A DNA stretch of 64,000 nucleotides from Rhizobacter sp. (GTDB taxonomy: Bacteria; Pseudomonadota; Gammaproteobacteria; Burkholderiales; Burkholderiaceae_C). Position 1 is the first letter of the stretch; each line of letters starts with the position of its first letter. Where the stretch lies: assembly GCA_019635355.1 (NCBI GenBank), contig JAHBZQ010000001.1:4216001-4280000 (forward strand), written 5' to 3'. Below, in pieces: positions 9,991 through 19,858 of the stretch. Both the position numbers and the translations under genes were made by a program. The notes below the pieces were generated by a model. The model searched no databases and was not told where the DNA came from. It was given only the letters and a program-made list of their open reading frames with translations.

Positions 9991-10424
9991 GCCAGAACCT
10001 CGCCCTCTACCAGCAACTCGGCCCCGAAAACTTCTCGGCCGCCATCGGCAACGTGGCCCCGTACTTCTCGAGCGTCGAGCCGCAGTTCGTCGACCTGCGC
10101 AAGGGCTTTGCCGAAGTGCGCATCCGCAACCAGCGCAAGGTGCACAACCACATCGGCACGGTGCACGCGATCGCGTTGTGCAACGGCGCCGAGCTGGTGG
10201 CCGGCACCTGCACCGACGTCTCCATTCCACAGGGCGCGCGCTGGCTGCCCATCGCGATGACGGTGCAGTACCTGGCCAAGGCCAAGACCGACATCCGCGT
10301 GGTGACCGAGGCCGATGGCGTCGACTGGTCGCAGCCGGGCAACATCGAAGTGCCGGTGGGCGCCTACGACACCGAGGGCACCAAGGTGCTGAGCGCGGTG
10401 ATCACGATGAACGTCAAGCACTGA
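9987..10424 (+). CDS. DUF4442 hotdog-fold thioesterase-like protein
   Basis: The 145-residue protein resembles the DUF4442/PaaI-like hotdog family: a short helix, then VRIRNQRKVHNHIGTVHAIALCNGAELVAG, where hotdog thioesterases carry the H-N-H-x-G segment before the central helix. Such proteins hydrolyse or bind acyl-CoA thioesters. It is translationally coupled to the MarR gene and therefore probably controlled by it. The substrate is unknown. Confidence 0.82.
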   Translation: MSQNLALYQQLGPENFSAAIGNVAPYFSSVEPQFVDLRKGFAEVRIRNQRKVHNHIGTVHAIALCNGAELVAGTCTDVSIPQGARWLPIAMTVQYLAKAKTDIRVVTEADGVDWSQPGNIEVPVGAYDTEGTKVLSAVITMNVKH

Positions 10425-10460
10425 AGATGGCAACGGCCATCGAGCGCGACAATCGCGCCC

Positions 10461-11645
10461 ATGAAAGCCATCACCCTGCGAGACGGCAAAGAGCGCTCGC
10501 TGCAAAAGCGCCACCCCTGGGTCTTCGAGAGCAGCATCCACTCGGGCAAGGCCGACCCCGGCGAGACCGTGCGGGTCAACGCCCGCGACGGCAAGTTTCT
10601 CGCGTGGGCGGCCTTCAGCCCGCAGTCGCAGATCCGCGTGCGGGCGTGGAGCTTCGACGAGACCGAGCGCATCGATGCGGCCTTCTTCGAGCGGCGAATC
10701 CGCAAGGCGATCGACATTCGCGCTCGCCTGCCGATCGCGAGCGACGCAGTGCGGCTCATCCATGGCGAGGCCGATGGCTTGCCGGGCCTCATCGTCGACC
10801 GTTATGGCGACACGCTGTGCGCGCAATTCCTGAGTGCCGGCGCCGAGCGCTGGAAGAAGACGCTCGCCGACCAGCTGCTTGCCGCCACGGGCCTCACCCG
10901 GCTTTACGAACGCAGTGACGCCAGCAGCCGCGGTCTCGAAGGCCTGCCCGAAGTGACGGGTTGGCTGCGGGGCGAAGGCCCGACCGAGCTCACCATCCAC
11001 GAACACGACTGGCAACTCACCCTCGACGTGGCCGAAGGCCACAAGACCGGCTACTACCTCGACCAGCGCGACAGCCGCAAGCTCTTTGCCGACACGGTGC
11101 ACCACTTCGGCTGCCAGCGCGTGCTCAACTGCTACAGCTACACCGGCGGCTTCAGCGTGGCGGCACTCGCTGGCGGGGCCACGCAGGTGACGAGCGTCGA
11201 CTCGTCGGCCCCGGCGCTGGCCCGCGCCACCCGTCACGTCGCGCTCAACGGCTTCGACGCCTCGCGCCACACCGCGCTCGATGCCGACGTGAACCAGACG
11301 CTGCGCGAAGCGCTCAAGCGTGGCGAGCGCTTCGACGCCATCGTGCTCGACCCGCCCAAGTTCGCCCCCACCGTGAGTCACGCCGAGCGCGCGGCCCGCG
11401 CCTACAAGGACATCAACCGCCTCGCCTTCCAGCTGCTGGAGGTGGGCGGGCTGCTGTTCACCTACTCCTGCTCGGGCGGCATCAGTGCCGACCTCTTCCA
11501 CAAGATCGTGGCCGGCGCGGGGCTCGATGCGAACGTGGATGGCCTCGTCTATGCGCGCACCGGCGCGGCGCCCGACCACCCGATGACGGTGACCTTCCCC
11601 GAAGGCGAGTACCTCAAGGGCCTGGTCGTGCTCAGGACCGCGTAG
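10461..11645 (+). CDS. rlmI: 23S rRNA m5C1962 methyltransferase RlmI-like
   Basis: The 394-residue class I SAM-dependent RNA methyltransferase has an N-terminal PUA domain (GKERSLQKRHPWVFESSI), a central EEHEA-like domain, and a Rossmann methyltransferase domain. Its motif I is VLNCYSYTGGFSVAALAGGA and its catalytic motif is IVLDPPKFAP, with a second conserved Cys in YSCSGGI. This is the YccW/RlmI family, which methylates a 23S rRNA cytosine in E. coli; the exact target here is inferred. Its last 14 bases overlap the convergent Lrp gene. Confidence 0.9.
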   Translation: MKAITLRDGKERSLQKRHPWVFESSIHSGKADPGETVRVNARDGKFLAWAAFSPQSQIRVRAWSFDETERIDAAFFERRIRKAIDIRARLPIASDAVRLIHGEADGLPGLIVDRYGDTLCAQFLSAGAERWKKTLADQLLAATGLTRLYERSDASSRGLEGLPEVTGWLRGEGPTELTIHEHDWQLTLDVAEGHKTGYYLDQRDSRKLFADTVHHFGCQRVLNCYSYTGGFSVAALAGGATQVTSVDSSAPALARATRHVALNGFDASRHTALDADVNQTLREALKRGERFDAIVLDPPKFAPTVSHAERAARAYKDINRLAFQLLEVGGLLFTYSCSGGISADLFHKIVAGAGLDANVDGLVYARTGAAPDHPMTVTFPEGEYLKGLVVLRTA

Positions 11646-12120
11646 GCGCTGACGGCAAGACGATCGCGGGCTCGAACTTGGCCCGGTGCACGCTGAAGAA
11701 GGCCTTCACGTTGCGCACGTTGGCGTCTTGCGTGAAGAGGCGCTGCACCAGCGCGTGGTAGCCCGCCATGTCGGGCGCCTGCATCACCAGCATGAAGTCG
11801 GGCCCGGGTGAGACGCGGTAGCACTGCTGCACGGCGGCGTCGGCCACGGCCCGCGCCTCGAACGCGGCCAGGTGCTCCGCGCCCTGGCGGTCGAGCGTCA
11901 CCTCGGCCAGCACGGTGAGCCCGGCGCCCAGCCGCTCGCTGGAGAGAAGGGCCACGCGCCGCTCGATCACGCCCGCGTCGACCAGGCGCCGCACGCGGCG
12001 CAGGCAGGTGGCCGGGGAGGTGTGGGCGGCGGCCGCGAGGTCCTGGTTGGACAGGGAGGCGTCCCGCTGAAGGAGGTCCAGCAAACGGAGGTCGGTGTCG
12101 TCGAGCGACATTTCTTCCAT
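11632..12120 (-). CDS. Lrp/AsnC-family transcriptional regulator
   Basis: The 162-residue regulator has an N-terminal AsnC helix-turn-helix (TDLRLLDLLQRDASLSNQDLAAAAHTSPATCLRRVRRL) and a C-terminal RAM ligand-binding domain with the PGPDFMLVMQAPDM segment. Lrp proteins form octamers that respond to amino acids. A second ATG at 12111 is also possible as the start. The gene is divergent from glmS across about 135 bases and overlaps rlmI tail-to-tail, so neither neighbour is in its operon. The ligand cannot be predicted. Confidence 0.93.
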   Translation of the reverse strand: MEEMSLDDTDLRLLDLLQRDASLSNQDLAAAAHTSPATCLRRVRRLVDAGVIERRVALLSSERLGAGLTVLAEVTLDRQGAEHLAAFEARAVADAAVQQCYRVSPGPDFMLVMQAPDMAGYHALVQRLFTQDANVRNVKAFFSVHRAKFEPAIVLPSAPTRS

Positions 12121-12257
12121 ACTTGATCGAGATTTGAAGAATTATTCCGGCGGTCAAGGCGAGTGACGGATTATTTCGTTTGGCATTGAATATTGCAAGC
12201 ATCGACCAAAGCCTACTTCCTACCATTCCCGCCATCCCATCTTTTTGGAAGCGCACC

Positions 12258-14150
12258 ATGTGTGGCATCGTCGGCGCCGTCAGCACCAAGAACATCGTCC
12301 CCATCCTCATCGAGGGCCTGAAACGGCTCGAGTACCGGGGCTATGACTCCTGCGGCGTGGCCGTGCACCAAGGCGGCGAGCTGAAGCGCGCGCGCAGCAC
12401 CGCCCGGGTGGCCGAGCTCGACGCGCGCGTGGCCGAAGACAAGATCGACAGCGGCACCGGCATCGCCCACACCCGCTGGGCCACGCACGGCGCGCCGGCC
12501 GAACACAACGCCCACCCGCATTTCTCGCCGGGCCCGCAACCCAAGCAGGGCACCGACGCAAGCGGCGTCACGGCCGTGGGCCGCATCGCCCTCGTGCACA
12601 ACGGCATCATCGAAAACCACGACGAGCTGCGCAACGAACTCAAGACACGCGGCTACGTCTTCGACAGCCAGACCGACACCGAGGTCATCGCCCACCTCGT
12701 CGACCATCTGTACGAGGGCGACCTGCTCGCGGCCGTGCAGCAGGCCACGCTGCGTTTGCGCGGCGCGTATGCCATCGCAGTTTTTTGCCGCGACGAGCCG
12801 CACCGCGTGATCGGCGCACGCGAAGGCTCGCCGCTGGTGCTCGGCGTGGGCGCCGGTGACCGCAAGGGCGACTTCTTCCTCGCCTCCGATGCGATGGCGC
12901 TGGCCGGTGTCACCGACCAGATCGCGTATCTGGAAGAGGGCGATGTGGTCGACCTGCAGCTCGGCAAGGTGTGGATCACCGCGCGCTCGCATGGTGGCGT
13001 GATGTTCAAGAGCGTCGAGCGCGAGGTGCGCACGGTGCACGTGCACACCGGCGCGGCCGAACTCGGGCCTTACCGCCACTACATGCAGAAGGAAATCTTC
13101 GAGCAGCCGCGCGCGATTGCCGACACGCTCGATGCGGTGGAAGCCATCACGCCCGAACTCTTTGGCGACGGGGCCTACCGCGTGTTCAAGGATGTCGACA
13201 GCGTGCTCATCCTCGCCTGCGGCACCAGCTACTACAGCGGCTCGGTGGCCAAGTACTGGCTGGAGAGCATCGCGAAGATCCCGACCAGCGTCGAGATCGC
13301 GAGCGAGTACCGCTACCGCGACAGCGTGCCCAACCCACGCACGCTCGTCGTCACCATCACGCAGAGCGGCGAGACCGCCGACACGCTCGCCGCGCTCAAG
13401 CACGCGCGCAGCCTGGGCATGAGGCACACGCTGACCATCTGCAACGTGGCCACGAGTGCGATGGTGCGCGAGTGCGAGCTGGCCTACATCACCCGCGCCG
13501 GTGCCGAGATCGGCGTCGCGTCGACCAAGGCCTTCAGCACGCAGCTCGTGGGCCTCTTCCTGCTCACGCTGGCACTGGCGCAAGTGCGCGGCCACCTGAG
13601 CGAGCAACAGGAGCTGGCGCACCTCAAGGCGCTGCGCCATTTGCCCGTCGCCGTGCAGGCGGTGCTGGCGCTGGAGCCGCAGGTCATCGCCTGGTCGGAG
13701 ATCTTCGCCCGCAAGGAAAACGCACTCTTCCTCGGCCGTGGCCTGCATTACCCGATCGCGCTCGAAGGCGCGCTCAAGCTGAAAGAGATCAGCTACATCC
13801 ACGCCGAGGCCTACCCGGCCGGTGAGCTGAAGCACGGGCCGCTCGCCCTGGTGACGGCCGAGATGCCGGTGGTGACGGTCGCGCCCAACGATGCGCTGCT
13901 CGAAAAGCTCAAGAGCAACCTGCAGGAAGTGCGCGCCCGTGGCGGCGAACTCTTCGTCTTCGCCGATGCCGACACGCACATTGAAAGCGGAGAAGGCCTG
14001 CAAGTGATCCGCATGCCCGAGCACTACGGCGTGCTGTCGCCCATCCTGCACGTGGTGCCGCTGCAGTTGCTGGCGTATCACACGGCGTGCGCGCGCGGGA
14101 CCGACGTGGACAAGCCGCGCAACTTGGCCAAGAGCGTCACGGTCGAGTAA
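12258..14150 (+). CDS. glmS: Glutamine-fructose-6-phosphate aminotransferase (isomerizing)
   Basis: The 630-residue enzyme makes glucosamine-6-phosphate, the first step to UDP-GlcNAc for peptidoglycan and LPS. I start at MCGIVG because the N-terminal Cys is the nucleophile of the glutaminase domain; the frame is open 26 codons further upstream. The glutaminase part shows HTRWATHG and HNGIIEN, and two SIS isomerase domains carry [18 protein letters not shown] and the C-terminal KSVTVE. Full length and intact. I see no glmS ribozyme upstream. Confidence 0.98.
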   Translation: MCGIVGAVSTKNIVPILIEGLKRLEYRGYDSCGVAVHQGGELKRARSTARVAELDARVAEDKIDSGTGIAHTRWATHGAPAEHNAHPHFSPGPQPKQGTDASGVTAVGRIALVHNGIIENHDELRNELKTRGYVFDSQTDTEVIAHLVDHLYEGDLLAAVQQATLRLRGAYAIAVFCRDEPHRVIGAREGSPLVLGVGAGDRKGDFFLASDAMALAGVTDQIAYLEEGDVVDLQLGKVWITARSHGGVMFKSVEREVRTVHVHTGAAELGPYRHYMQKEIFEQPRAIADTLDAVEAITPELFGDGAYRVFKDVDSVLILACGTSYYSGSVAKYWLESIAKIPTSVEIASEYRYRDSVPNPRTLVVTITQSGETADTLAALKHARSLGMRHTLTICNVATSAMVRECELAYITRAGAEIGVASTKAFSTQLVGLFLLTLALAQVRGHLSEQQELAHLKALRHLPVAVQAVLALEPQVIAWSEIFARKENALFLGRGLHYPIALEGALKLKEISYIHAEAYPAGELKHGPLALVTAEMPVVTVAPNDALLEKLKSNLQEVRARGGELFVFADADTHIESGEGLQVIRMPEHYGVLSPILHVVPLQLLAYHTACARGTDVDKPRNLAKSVTVE

Positions 14151-14191
14151 ATCAGCCGTTCGGCGGTTCGTATGGCCGGCGCAGCGCCGTG

Positions 14192-14506
14192 TCACGCGGT
14201 GGGCCGCCGTTCGAAGCTTTCGCAGTCGGGATACGGCGGCACCACCGGCGTCACGCCGACCTCGTCGACGCGCGCTGCCGGCGGGCCGCGTTGCAACCAT
14301 GCCACCAGCTGCTGCAGTTGCGCCGGAGGCCCCAGCATCAGCGCTTCGACGGAACCGTCGAGCCGGTTGCGCACCCAGCCCTTCACGCCCAGCCTTTCGG
14401 CCTCGCGCGCGCAGCTGTCGCGGTAGCCGACACCTTGCACACGCCCGCGGACGCGGGCTGACCAGCATTCAACAGGTTCTTCGGGTGGACCCGCAGCGAA
14501 GCTCAT
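14192..14506 (-). CDS. acyP: Acylphosphatase
   Basis: The 104-residue protein is of the acylphosphatase family, which hydrolyses the carboxyl-phosphate bond of acyl phosphates. The signature RVRGRVQGVGYRDS contains the catalytic Arg and phosphate cradle, and WVRNRLDGSVEALMLG carries the catalytic Asn. Length and motif spacing are normal apart from a C-terminal extension of about 10 residues. It is convergent with glmS. Confidence 0.93.
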   Translation of the reverse strand: MSFAAGPPEEPVECWSARVRGRVQGVGYRDSCAREAERLGVKGWVRNRLDGSVEALMLGPPAQLQQLVAWLQRGPPAARVDEVGVTPVVPPYPDCESFERRPTA

Positions 14507-14596
14507 CTCTCGACCTCTTCTCCCCCTCGGTCCGGCGGGTGCTGTCCCCGCAGGCGCGGTGTTGAGCGCGGCTGCATGTGGTTACAGAATTTCACC

Positions 14597-14863
14597 ATGC
14601 GCCGCCCTCCCGATTTCAAACCCACCCAGGTCTTCGACTGGGCCCATGAGCCGTCCGACGAGCGGCCCACCGATTTCGGCCGTTCCACAGGGTATTCCGC
14701 GCTGTCGGGTTTCGGCAGCCTGCAGGAGGTCTCGGGTTCCGCCCATCGGCGGCAACGGTCGCAGGGTGCCAGCATGGCCCGGCTGATGGCCGTGACCTGC
14801 GTCGTGCTGGGCCTGAGCGTGTCGGCGCTGTACACGATGGTTCACTACCTGCGCGGGGGTTGA
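14597..14863 (+). CDS. Small predicted membrane protein
   Basis: A protein of about 88 residues is predicted. It has a charged, proline-rich N-terminal half (RRPPDFKPTQVFDWAHEP), a low-complexity middle, and one C-terminal transmembrane helix (about residues 61-84, MAVTCVVLGLSVSALYTMV). An ATG seven codons upstream (14576) is an alternative start. I do not recognise a family. It ends 15 bases from the convergent hybrid kinase gene. Confidence 0.5.
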   Translation: MRRPPDFKPTQVFDWAHEPSDERPTDFGRSTGYSALSGFGSLQEVSGSAHRRQRSQGASMARLMAVTCVVLGLSVSALYTMVHYLRGG

Positions 14864-14877
14864 CACCCGCGCACGCA

Positions 14878-17079
14878 TCACACGCCGCTGGCCGGCTTGG
14901 CCAGCAGCATGTCGACCGAGTGCAGCAGGGCCGAGGGATCGGCCGGCTTGGTGAGGTGCACCGAAAACCCGGCCGCGGCGGCGCGGGCCTTGTCGGCCTC
15001 CTGGCCATAGCCCGTCAACGCGATGAAGCGGCCACGCCAGCCGGGGCTCGCGTTGCGCAGGGCCTGCGCGAGCTGGTAGCCGTCCATCTCGGGCAGGCCG
15101 ATGTCGAGCACCACCACCTCGGGCTGCAGGCGCGCAAACGCGGCCAGCGCGTCGCGCGGGTGTCCGGCGGTCTGCACCTCGTGGCCGGCGTCGCGCAGCA
15201 GCTCGGCGGCGGTGTCGAGGGCATCGGTGTTGTCGTCGACCACGAGGACACGCCCCACGCCGTTGGCGGCCACACGCTGCGGCACGGTGTCGGCCGACAA
15301 CGGCGGCTCGATGGTCGGCAGCTCGAGGGTGAAGCGGCTGCCGCGCTGCAGGCCCTCGCTGTGCGCCTGCACCTCGCCGCCATGCAGCTGCACGATGGTG
15401 CGCACGATCGCCAGGCCGAGGCCCAGGCCGCCGGTGGCGCGCTCCGAGGTCTGCGGCGCCTGGTAGAAGGGCTCGAAGACACGCTCCAGCGTCTCGGCCA
15501 GCATGCCTTCGCCTTCGTCTTCCACGCACAGGCGCGCGCGCTGGTGCAGCTCGTCCAGGTTCAGCGAGAGGGCGATCGTGCCCTGGCCGCCGAAGCGCAG
15601 CGCATTGGTCAAGAGATTCGTCACTGCCTGCACGAGGCGGGTTTCGTCACCTTCCACCCACAGCGGGCGTGAAGGCAGCTCGACGAACAAACCCTGGCTG
15701 CGCTTGGCCGCCACCGCCGGCTGCACCGCTTCGACGGCCCGCTCGACCACGCTGAAGAGGTTGACCGGCTCGCGGCGGATCTCGAGCTTGCCGCGCGTGA
15801 TGCGCGAGACGTCGAGCAGGTCGTCGACCAGCCGTCGCATGTGGGCCACCTGGCGGCCCATGATCTCGCGCTCGCGCGCGGTGCTGTCGTCGCTCTTGCG
15901 GTTGAGCAGGTGCAGCGTGGTGAGCATGGGCGCGAGCGGGTTGCGCAGCTCGTGGCCCAGCACCGCGAGGAACTGGTCTTTCGCCTGCGCGGCGGCCGTG
16001 GCCTGGCTGAGTGCCTGGCGCATCGACTCGGTGGTCTCGCTCAGGCGCTGCGAGGCCGAGCGCAGCGCGCGGGCCATCTGGTCGATCTCCTGGATCTCGC
16101 TGTGCGTTTCGGCCACGGCCTGGCCTTCGCCGAGCCGCACGGCGCTGTCGCGCACGGCATGGATGTCTTCCGTGATGCGGTCGGCAATGCGCCGCGCGAG
16201 CGCCAGGCACAGCAGCACCGTGGCCAGCGCGCCCGCCACGTACCAGGCGAGGCTCGTGGCCAGGGCCTGGTCAGGGCCTTCGGTGGGCGCGCCGACGGCG
16301 ACCGTCCAGCCCAGGTCGCGCAGGCGGGTGAAGCCGGTGTAGACGTCATCGCCTTCGAGCGACTGGGTGAGGCCGCTGCCGCTGCTGGCTTCGCGCGCGA
16401 GCAGCGCCTTGAGCGAGGGCGACGGCCCGCGGCTCTGGTGCTCGCGTGTGCGGGCGACGCGGTTCTGTGCACTGTCAAACACCGCGATCACCCAACCCGG
16501 CGGCACGCTCTGCTTCTGCAGCACGTCGAGGATGGGTTCGGGCTTCACCGCGGCCGTGAGCACGTGTGCGAGCTTGCCGTCGGCGACGATCGGCCAGCGC
16601 GCGGCAAAGGCACCCGACTGGCGCGGGCCGAAGGAGAGGGCGCCCACCACCGGCCGGGCGGTGCGGATCACCTGCGCGAGGCTCAGCGGGTCGACGACTT
16701 TCAGATCGCGGCTGCCGTAGGGCTCGGCCGTGTTGAAGAGCACCTCGCCTGCCCCATCGGTGAGCACGACGGCAGCCCACGCGGGGCGGGCCGCCACCTC
16801 GTTCTGCGCGACGTCGTAGAACGCAGCGATGTGGCCCTCGGCCAGCGGCCGCGAGCGCGCCATCGCGGCCAGCGAGCGCAGGGTGGCGTCGATCTCCGAT
16901 TCCACCGCGCTCGCCAGCGCACGAGAGAGCTCCAGCGTGGAGCGTTCGAGGTTTTGCCGCTGCGTCTGGATGGCGCTCCAGATGCCCCAGCCGCCGAGCA
17001 ACGACACCGGCAACAAGCCCACCGCCGCCAGCAGGATCAGCTTGTGGCGCAAGGGGCGGGCAGGGCGGGTGGCGGGCAT
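14878..17079 (-). CDS. Hybrid sensor histidine kinase/response regulator
   Basis: The 733-residue protein has a transmembrane helix (about 13-35), a periplasmic double-Cache-like domain (about 36-270), a second transmembrane helix (about 277-296), HAMP, HisKA with H376 in LAVLGHELRNPLAP, HATPase_c (TNLLTNALRFG, GGLGLGLAIV) and a C-terminal receiver with phosphoacceptor Asp in VVVLDIGLPEMDG. It is an orphan kinase with no adjacent output regulator. Cache domains usually bind small organic ligands. The signal and partner are unknown. Confidence 0.93.
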   Translation of the reverse strand: MPATRPARPLRHKLILLAAVGLLPVSLLGGWGIWSAIQTQRQNLERSTLELSRALASAVESEIDATLRSLAAMARSRPLAEGHIAAFYDVAQNEVAARPAWAAVVLTDGAGEVLFNTAEPYGSRDLKVVDPLSLAQVIRTARPVVGALSFGPRQSGAFAARWPIVADGKLAHVLTAAVKPEPILDVLQKQSVPPGWVIAVFDSAQNRVARTREHQSRGPSPSLKALLAREASSGSGLTQSLEGDDVYTGFTRLRDLGWTVAVGAPTEGPDQALATSLAWYVAGALATVLLCLALARRIADRITEDIHAVRDSAVRLGEGQAVAETHSEIQEIDQMARALRSASQRLSETTESMRQALSQATAAAQAKDQFLAVLGHELRNPLAPMLTTLHLLNRKSDDSTAREREIMGRQVAHMRRLVDDLLDVSRITRGKLEIRREPVNLFSVVERAVEAVQPAVAAKRSQGLFVELPSRPLWVEGDETRLVQAVTNLLTNALRFGGQGTIALSLNLDELHQRARLCVEDEGEGMLAETLERVFEPFYQAPQTSERATGGLGLGLAIVRTIVQLHGGEVQAHSEGLQRGSRFTLELPTIEPPLSADTVPQRVAANGVGRVLVVDDNTDALDTAAELLRDAGHEVQTAGHPRDALAAFARLQPEVVVLDIGLPEMDGYQLAQALRNASPGWRGRFIALTGYGQEADKARAAAAGFSVHLTKPADPSALLHSVDMLLAKPASGV

Positions 17080-17137
17080 CGGAGGGCAGGGTGAATGCGC
17101 GGGCGAGCTTACCCAATGGCCTGCGCGCCGGTGGCTT

Positions 17138-18355
17138 TCACCCTTTGACGCACACCACCTGCTTCAGCGTGTGCACCACGTCGACCAGCTCGCGCTGCGC
17201 TTCCATCACGGCGTCGATGTCCTTGTAGGCGGCGGGCGTCTCGTCGATGACGTCCTTGTCCTTGCGGCACTCGACACCTTGGGTGGCGTTGCGGTGGTCG
17301 GCCAGCGTGAAGCGGCGCTTGGCCTCGCCACGGCTCATCGCACGGCCGGCGCCGTGCGAGCAGCTCTCGAACGAATCGGCGTTGCCCTTGCCGCGCACGA
17401 TGTAGCTGCGCGCGCCCATGCTGCCGGGGATGATCCCGAGCTGGCCGGCCTTCGCACTCACCGCGCCCTTGCGGGTGACGTACACGTCTTCGCCGAAGTG
17501 GCGTTCCTTCTGCACGTAGTTGTGATGGCAGTTCACCGCTTCGATGTGCGACTGGAAGTTCTTGCGGATCACCGTCTTCGCGGCTTCGATCACGCGCCGC
17601 ATCATCACCTCGCGGTTGATGGCGGCGAACTTCTGCGCCCAGCCCACGGCACGCACGTAGTCGCCGAAGTAGCGGCTGCCTTCCTCGAAGTAGGCGAGGT
17701 CGCGGTCGGGCAGGTTGGCCTGATGGCGCATCGCGTCTTGCTTGGCCAGCTCGATGAACATCGTGCCGATGAAGTTGCCCACGCCGCGCGAGCCCGAGTG
17801 CAGCATGAACCAGACGGCCTTCTGCTCATCGAGGCACACCTCGATGAAGTGGTTGCCCGAGCCCAGCGTGCCCAGGTGCTGGATGTGGTTGGTCTTGGCG
17901 ATCTTCGGGTAGTCGCGGCAGAGCTCGGTGAACTCGGGCTCGAGCTGCGCCCAGGCGGTGTTCACCGAGCCGGGTGGCTTCTGCCACGCGCCGGGGTCGC
18001 GCGCACCCGGCGAGCGGCCGTGCGGCACGGCGCGCTCGATGGCGGCACGCAGCGGCGCCAGGTTGTCGGGCAGGTCTTCGGCGGTGAGCGTGGTCTTGCA
18101 CGCGATCATTCCGCAGCCGATGTCCACGCCCACCGCGGCCGGGATGATGGCCTTGACGGTCGGGATCACCGAGCCGACGGTCGCGCCGATGCCCAGGTGC
18201 ACGTCGGGCATGGCGGCGATGTGCTTGAAGACGATGGGCAGGCGGGCTGCGTTGCTGAGTTGGCGCTTGGCTTCGTCTTCGACGGGCACGCCTTGCGTCC
18301 ACATCTTCAGCGGCACGCCACCGGGCACGTCTTCGTGGATGTGTTGGGGTTCCAT
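17138..18355 (-). CDS. rtcB: RNA-splicing ligase RtcB
   Basis: The 405-residue Mn/GTP-dependent RNA ligase joins 2',3'-cyclic-phosphate or 3'-phosphate ends to 5'-OH ends, repairing cleaved tRNA and rRNA. Active-site signatures are intact: metal ligands in AAVGVDIGCGM (Cys81), HLGTLGSGNHFIE, LHSGSRGVG, and the guanylylated His334 in ESCSHGAGRAMSR. It lies 50 bases downstream of a slipin gene at the end of the tRNA-rich minus-strand locus. The usual partner rtcA and regulator rtcR are not in this window. Confidence 0.97.
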   Translation of the reverse strand: MEPQHIHEDVPGGVPLKMWTQGVPVEDEAKRQLSNAARLPIVFKHIAAMPDVHLGIGATVGSVIPTVKAIIPAAVGVDIGCGMIACKTTLTAEDLPDNLAPLRAAIERAVPHGRSPGARDPGAWQKPPGSVNTAWAQLEPEFTELCRDYPKIAKTNHIQHLGTLGSGNHFIEVCLDEQKAVWFMLHSGSRGVGNFIGTMFIELAKQDAMRHQANLPDRDLAYFEEGSRYFGDYVRAVGWAQKFAAINREVMMRRVIEAAKTVIRKNFQSHIEAVNCHHNYVQKERHFGEDVYVTRKGAVSAKAGQLGIIPGSMGARSYIVRGKGNADSFESCSHGAGRAMSRGEAKRRFTLADHRNATQGVECRKDKDVIDETPAAYKDIDAVMEAQRELVDVVHTLKQVVCVKG

Positions 18356-18405
18356 GATGTTGTTCCTTGTAGCACCCGCCTCCGTCGTCGGGAGGCGGGC
18401 AGGGT

Positions 18406-19551
18406 TTAGCGGAGCTTGACCAGGCCGTTGAGCACCTGATCGAGGCCTCCGAAGACGGAGATCTTGTCGATGCGCTCGGCCACGCGCTCCAGCGTCTCCA
18501 GCTCCTTCAGGCGCAGGGCGGTGGGGTTGTCCTCCATCACCTTGGCCGTGTTGAGCAGGGAGCGCGTGGCCGCGGTTTCCTCGCGGCGGCGGATCACGTT
18601 GGCCTCGGCCGCCTTGCCGGCCTCGACCACCTGGGCGAGGATGGTCTTCATTTCGCCCGGCAGCACGATGTCTTTCACGCCCACGCCGTCGATCTCGAGT
18701 CCGAAGACCGAGAGCTTGGCGCGCACGTGGGCCGACACGACCTCGTCGATCACCGACTTGTTCTCCAGCAGCTCGTCGAGCGTGCGCGTACCCACGGCCG
18801 CACGCAAGCCGAACTGCAGCTCGCGGTACAGGTGGTCCGCGGGCTTGGCGAGCTGGGTGTAGGCGGTCAGCACCGCATCGGCGTTGGCATAGCGCCAGGT
18901 GGCCGAGAGGTTCAGACGCAGGCCCACCTTGTCGCGGGTCAGGATCTCCTGGCCGGTGACGTCGAGGGCCTGCAGGCGCAGGTCGACCAGCTCGACCGAC
19001 AGCGTGCGGTTGAACTTCCAGAAGCCGTGCGGGCCCGGCGGCAGCAGGCGCTCGACCTTGCCGTCGACGGTCAGCACGCCCACGCTGTGCTCGGGCACCT
19101 GCACGGTGAGCACGCCGGTGAGGCCGGCGACCGCACGCGAACGCAGCTGCGTTTGCGTGAGGCGTTGCACCAACGTGGCTGGCAGCTCGGCCGTGTCGGC
19201 GATGTCGATCACCTCGACATGCACGTCGACCAAACCCTTCCAGTACAGGCGACGCGTCGCCGGTGCCAGCAGCTCGACCAGCACGCCGTTCTCATAGCGC
19301 AGGCCGACCTGGGTTTCAGTGAGTTCGACGCGCACGAACTCCGCCTCGACCACCGCCGGCTCCTTGGCCAGCAGATAGTCGGACAGCGGGTGGGTGAACG
19401 CCGGCTGCTCGATCGAGAAAGTCTCGACGCGCAGGCGGTCGAGGCCGGAAGCGAGCCAGTGCGTGCCCGGTTGCAGCACGCGCTCGAAATCGCCATTGCG
19501 CAGCAGGAGGCCGCGTTCGTTCTTCTTGACGGTGACACGCTTGAGTTCCAT
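18406..19551 (-). CDS. Slipin-family (SPFH/band 7) protein
   Basis: The 381-residue protein has an SPFH/band 7 domain: KKNERGLLLRNGDFERVLQPGTH at the N-terminus and a second region VPEHSVGVLTVDGKVERLLPPGPHGFWKF, leading to an alanine/glutamate-rich helical tail (AQVVEAGKAAEANVIRRREETAATR). It lacks a strong N-terminal membrane helix. Slipins of this type are recurrent neighbours of rtcB in RNA-repair operons; a scaffold role is inferred, not known. It is the first gene of the slipin-rtcB pair and follows the tRNA-like cluster on the same strand. Confidence 0.9.
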   Translation of the reverse strand: MELKRVTVKKNERGLLLRNGDFERVLQPGTHWLASGLDRLRVETFSIEQPAFTHPLSDYLLAKEPAVVEAEFVRVELTETQVGLRYENGVLVELLAPATRRLYWKGLVDVHVEVIDIADTAELPATLVQRLTQTQLRSRAVAGLTGVLTVQVPEHSVGVLTVDGKVERLLPPGPHGFWKFNRTLSVELVDLRLQALDVTGQEILTRDKVGLRLNLSATWRYANADAVLTAYTQLAKPADHLYRELQFGLRAAVGTRTLDELLENKSVIDEVVSAHVRAKLSVFGLEIDGVGVKDIVLPGEMKTILAQVVEAGKAAEANVIRRREETAATRSLLNTAKVMEDNPTALRLKELETLERVAERIDKISVFGGLDQVLNGLVKLR

Positions 19552-19623
19552 GTTGGTTCTCCTTCTTGTGATTTGCGTGTGGATGAATGGATGCCCCCAA
19601 GCGGCGTCACCGCCGCTGCCCCG

Positions 19624-19664
19624 CGAGGGGGTTGAGTCAACTTGGGGCGGCCCGGCGTTGACTC
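19624..19664 (+). repeat. Inverted REP-like element, left copy
   Basis: This 41-bp element contains GAGTCAAC and GTTGACTC as inverted arms around a GC-rich loop. It matches the element at 25199-25240 in reverse orientation with one mismatch. The copies bracket the tRNA-rich segment. It is probably a dispersed genomic repeat, but the flanking arrangement is notable. Confidence 0.8.
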
Positions 19665-19858
19665 AAAGGGTGCCGTTACAGGGACGGCAGCGGACGTTGG
19701 ATGCCTGGGCCCGGGTGACACGGTGCGCGTCGGTGCTCGCCTCCCAGTCGAGGCACCTCGGCTTGCCGTGCACGCGAACCCCGCGTGTCCCACGTGCGGG
19801 CTGCCGCCGCTGATGAGGCCTTGCGGCTTCACGTCCGGCGGAGGTCTTTCGACCGGTT
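19665..19858. other. Spacer between tRNA-like cluster and slipin, no gene found
   Basis: No convincing gene is visible. On the minus strand a short open frame ends in VRCRPCNGTL and has three Cys residues spaced like a zinc ribbon, but it lacks an ATG and a ribosome site. A small hairpin ACGCG/CGCGT occurs within. It probably forms the 5' leader of slipin-rtcB or a processed spacer of the longer transcript. Confidence 0.4.

Noticed and set aside
12213..14468. A 751-codon open frame antisense to glmS
   Set aside because: glmS on the other strand is intact and conserved along its whole length. The antisense product is Arg/His/Ala-rich low-complexity sequence typical of GC-rich shadow frames.
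17138..19551. Naming this a standard rtcBA operon
   Set aside because: No rtcA cyclase and no rtcR sigma-54 activator are present, and I found no convincing sigma-54 promoter upstream of slipin.
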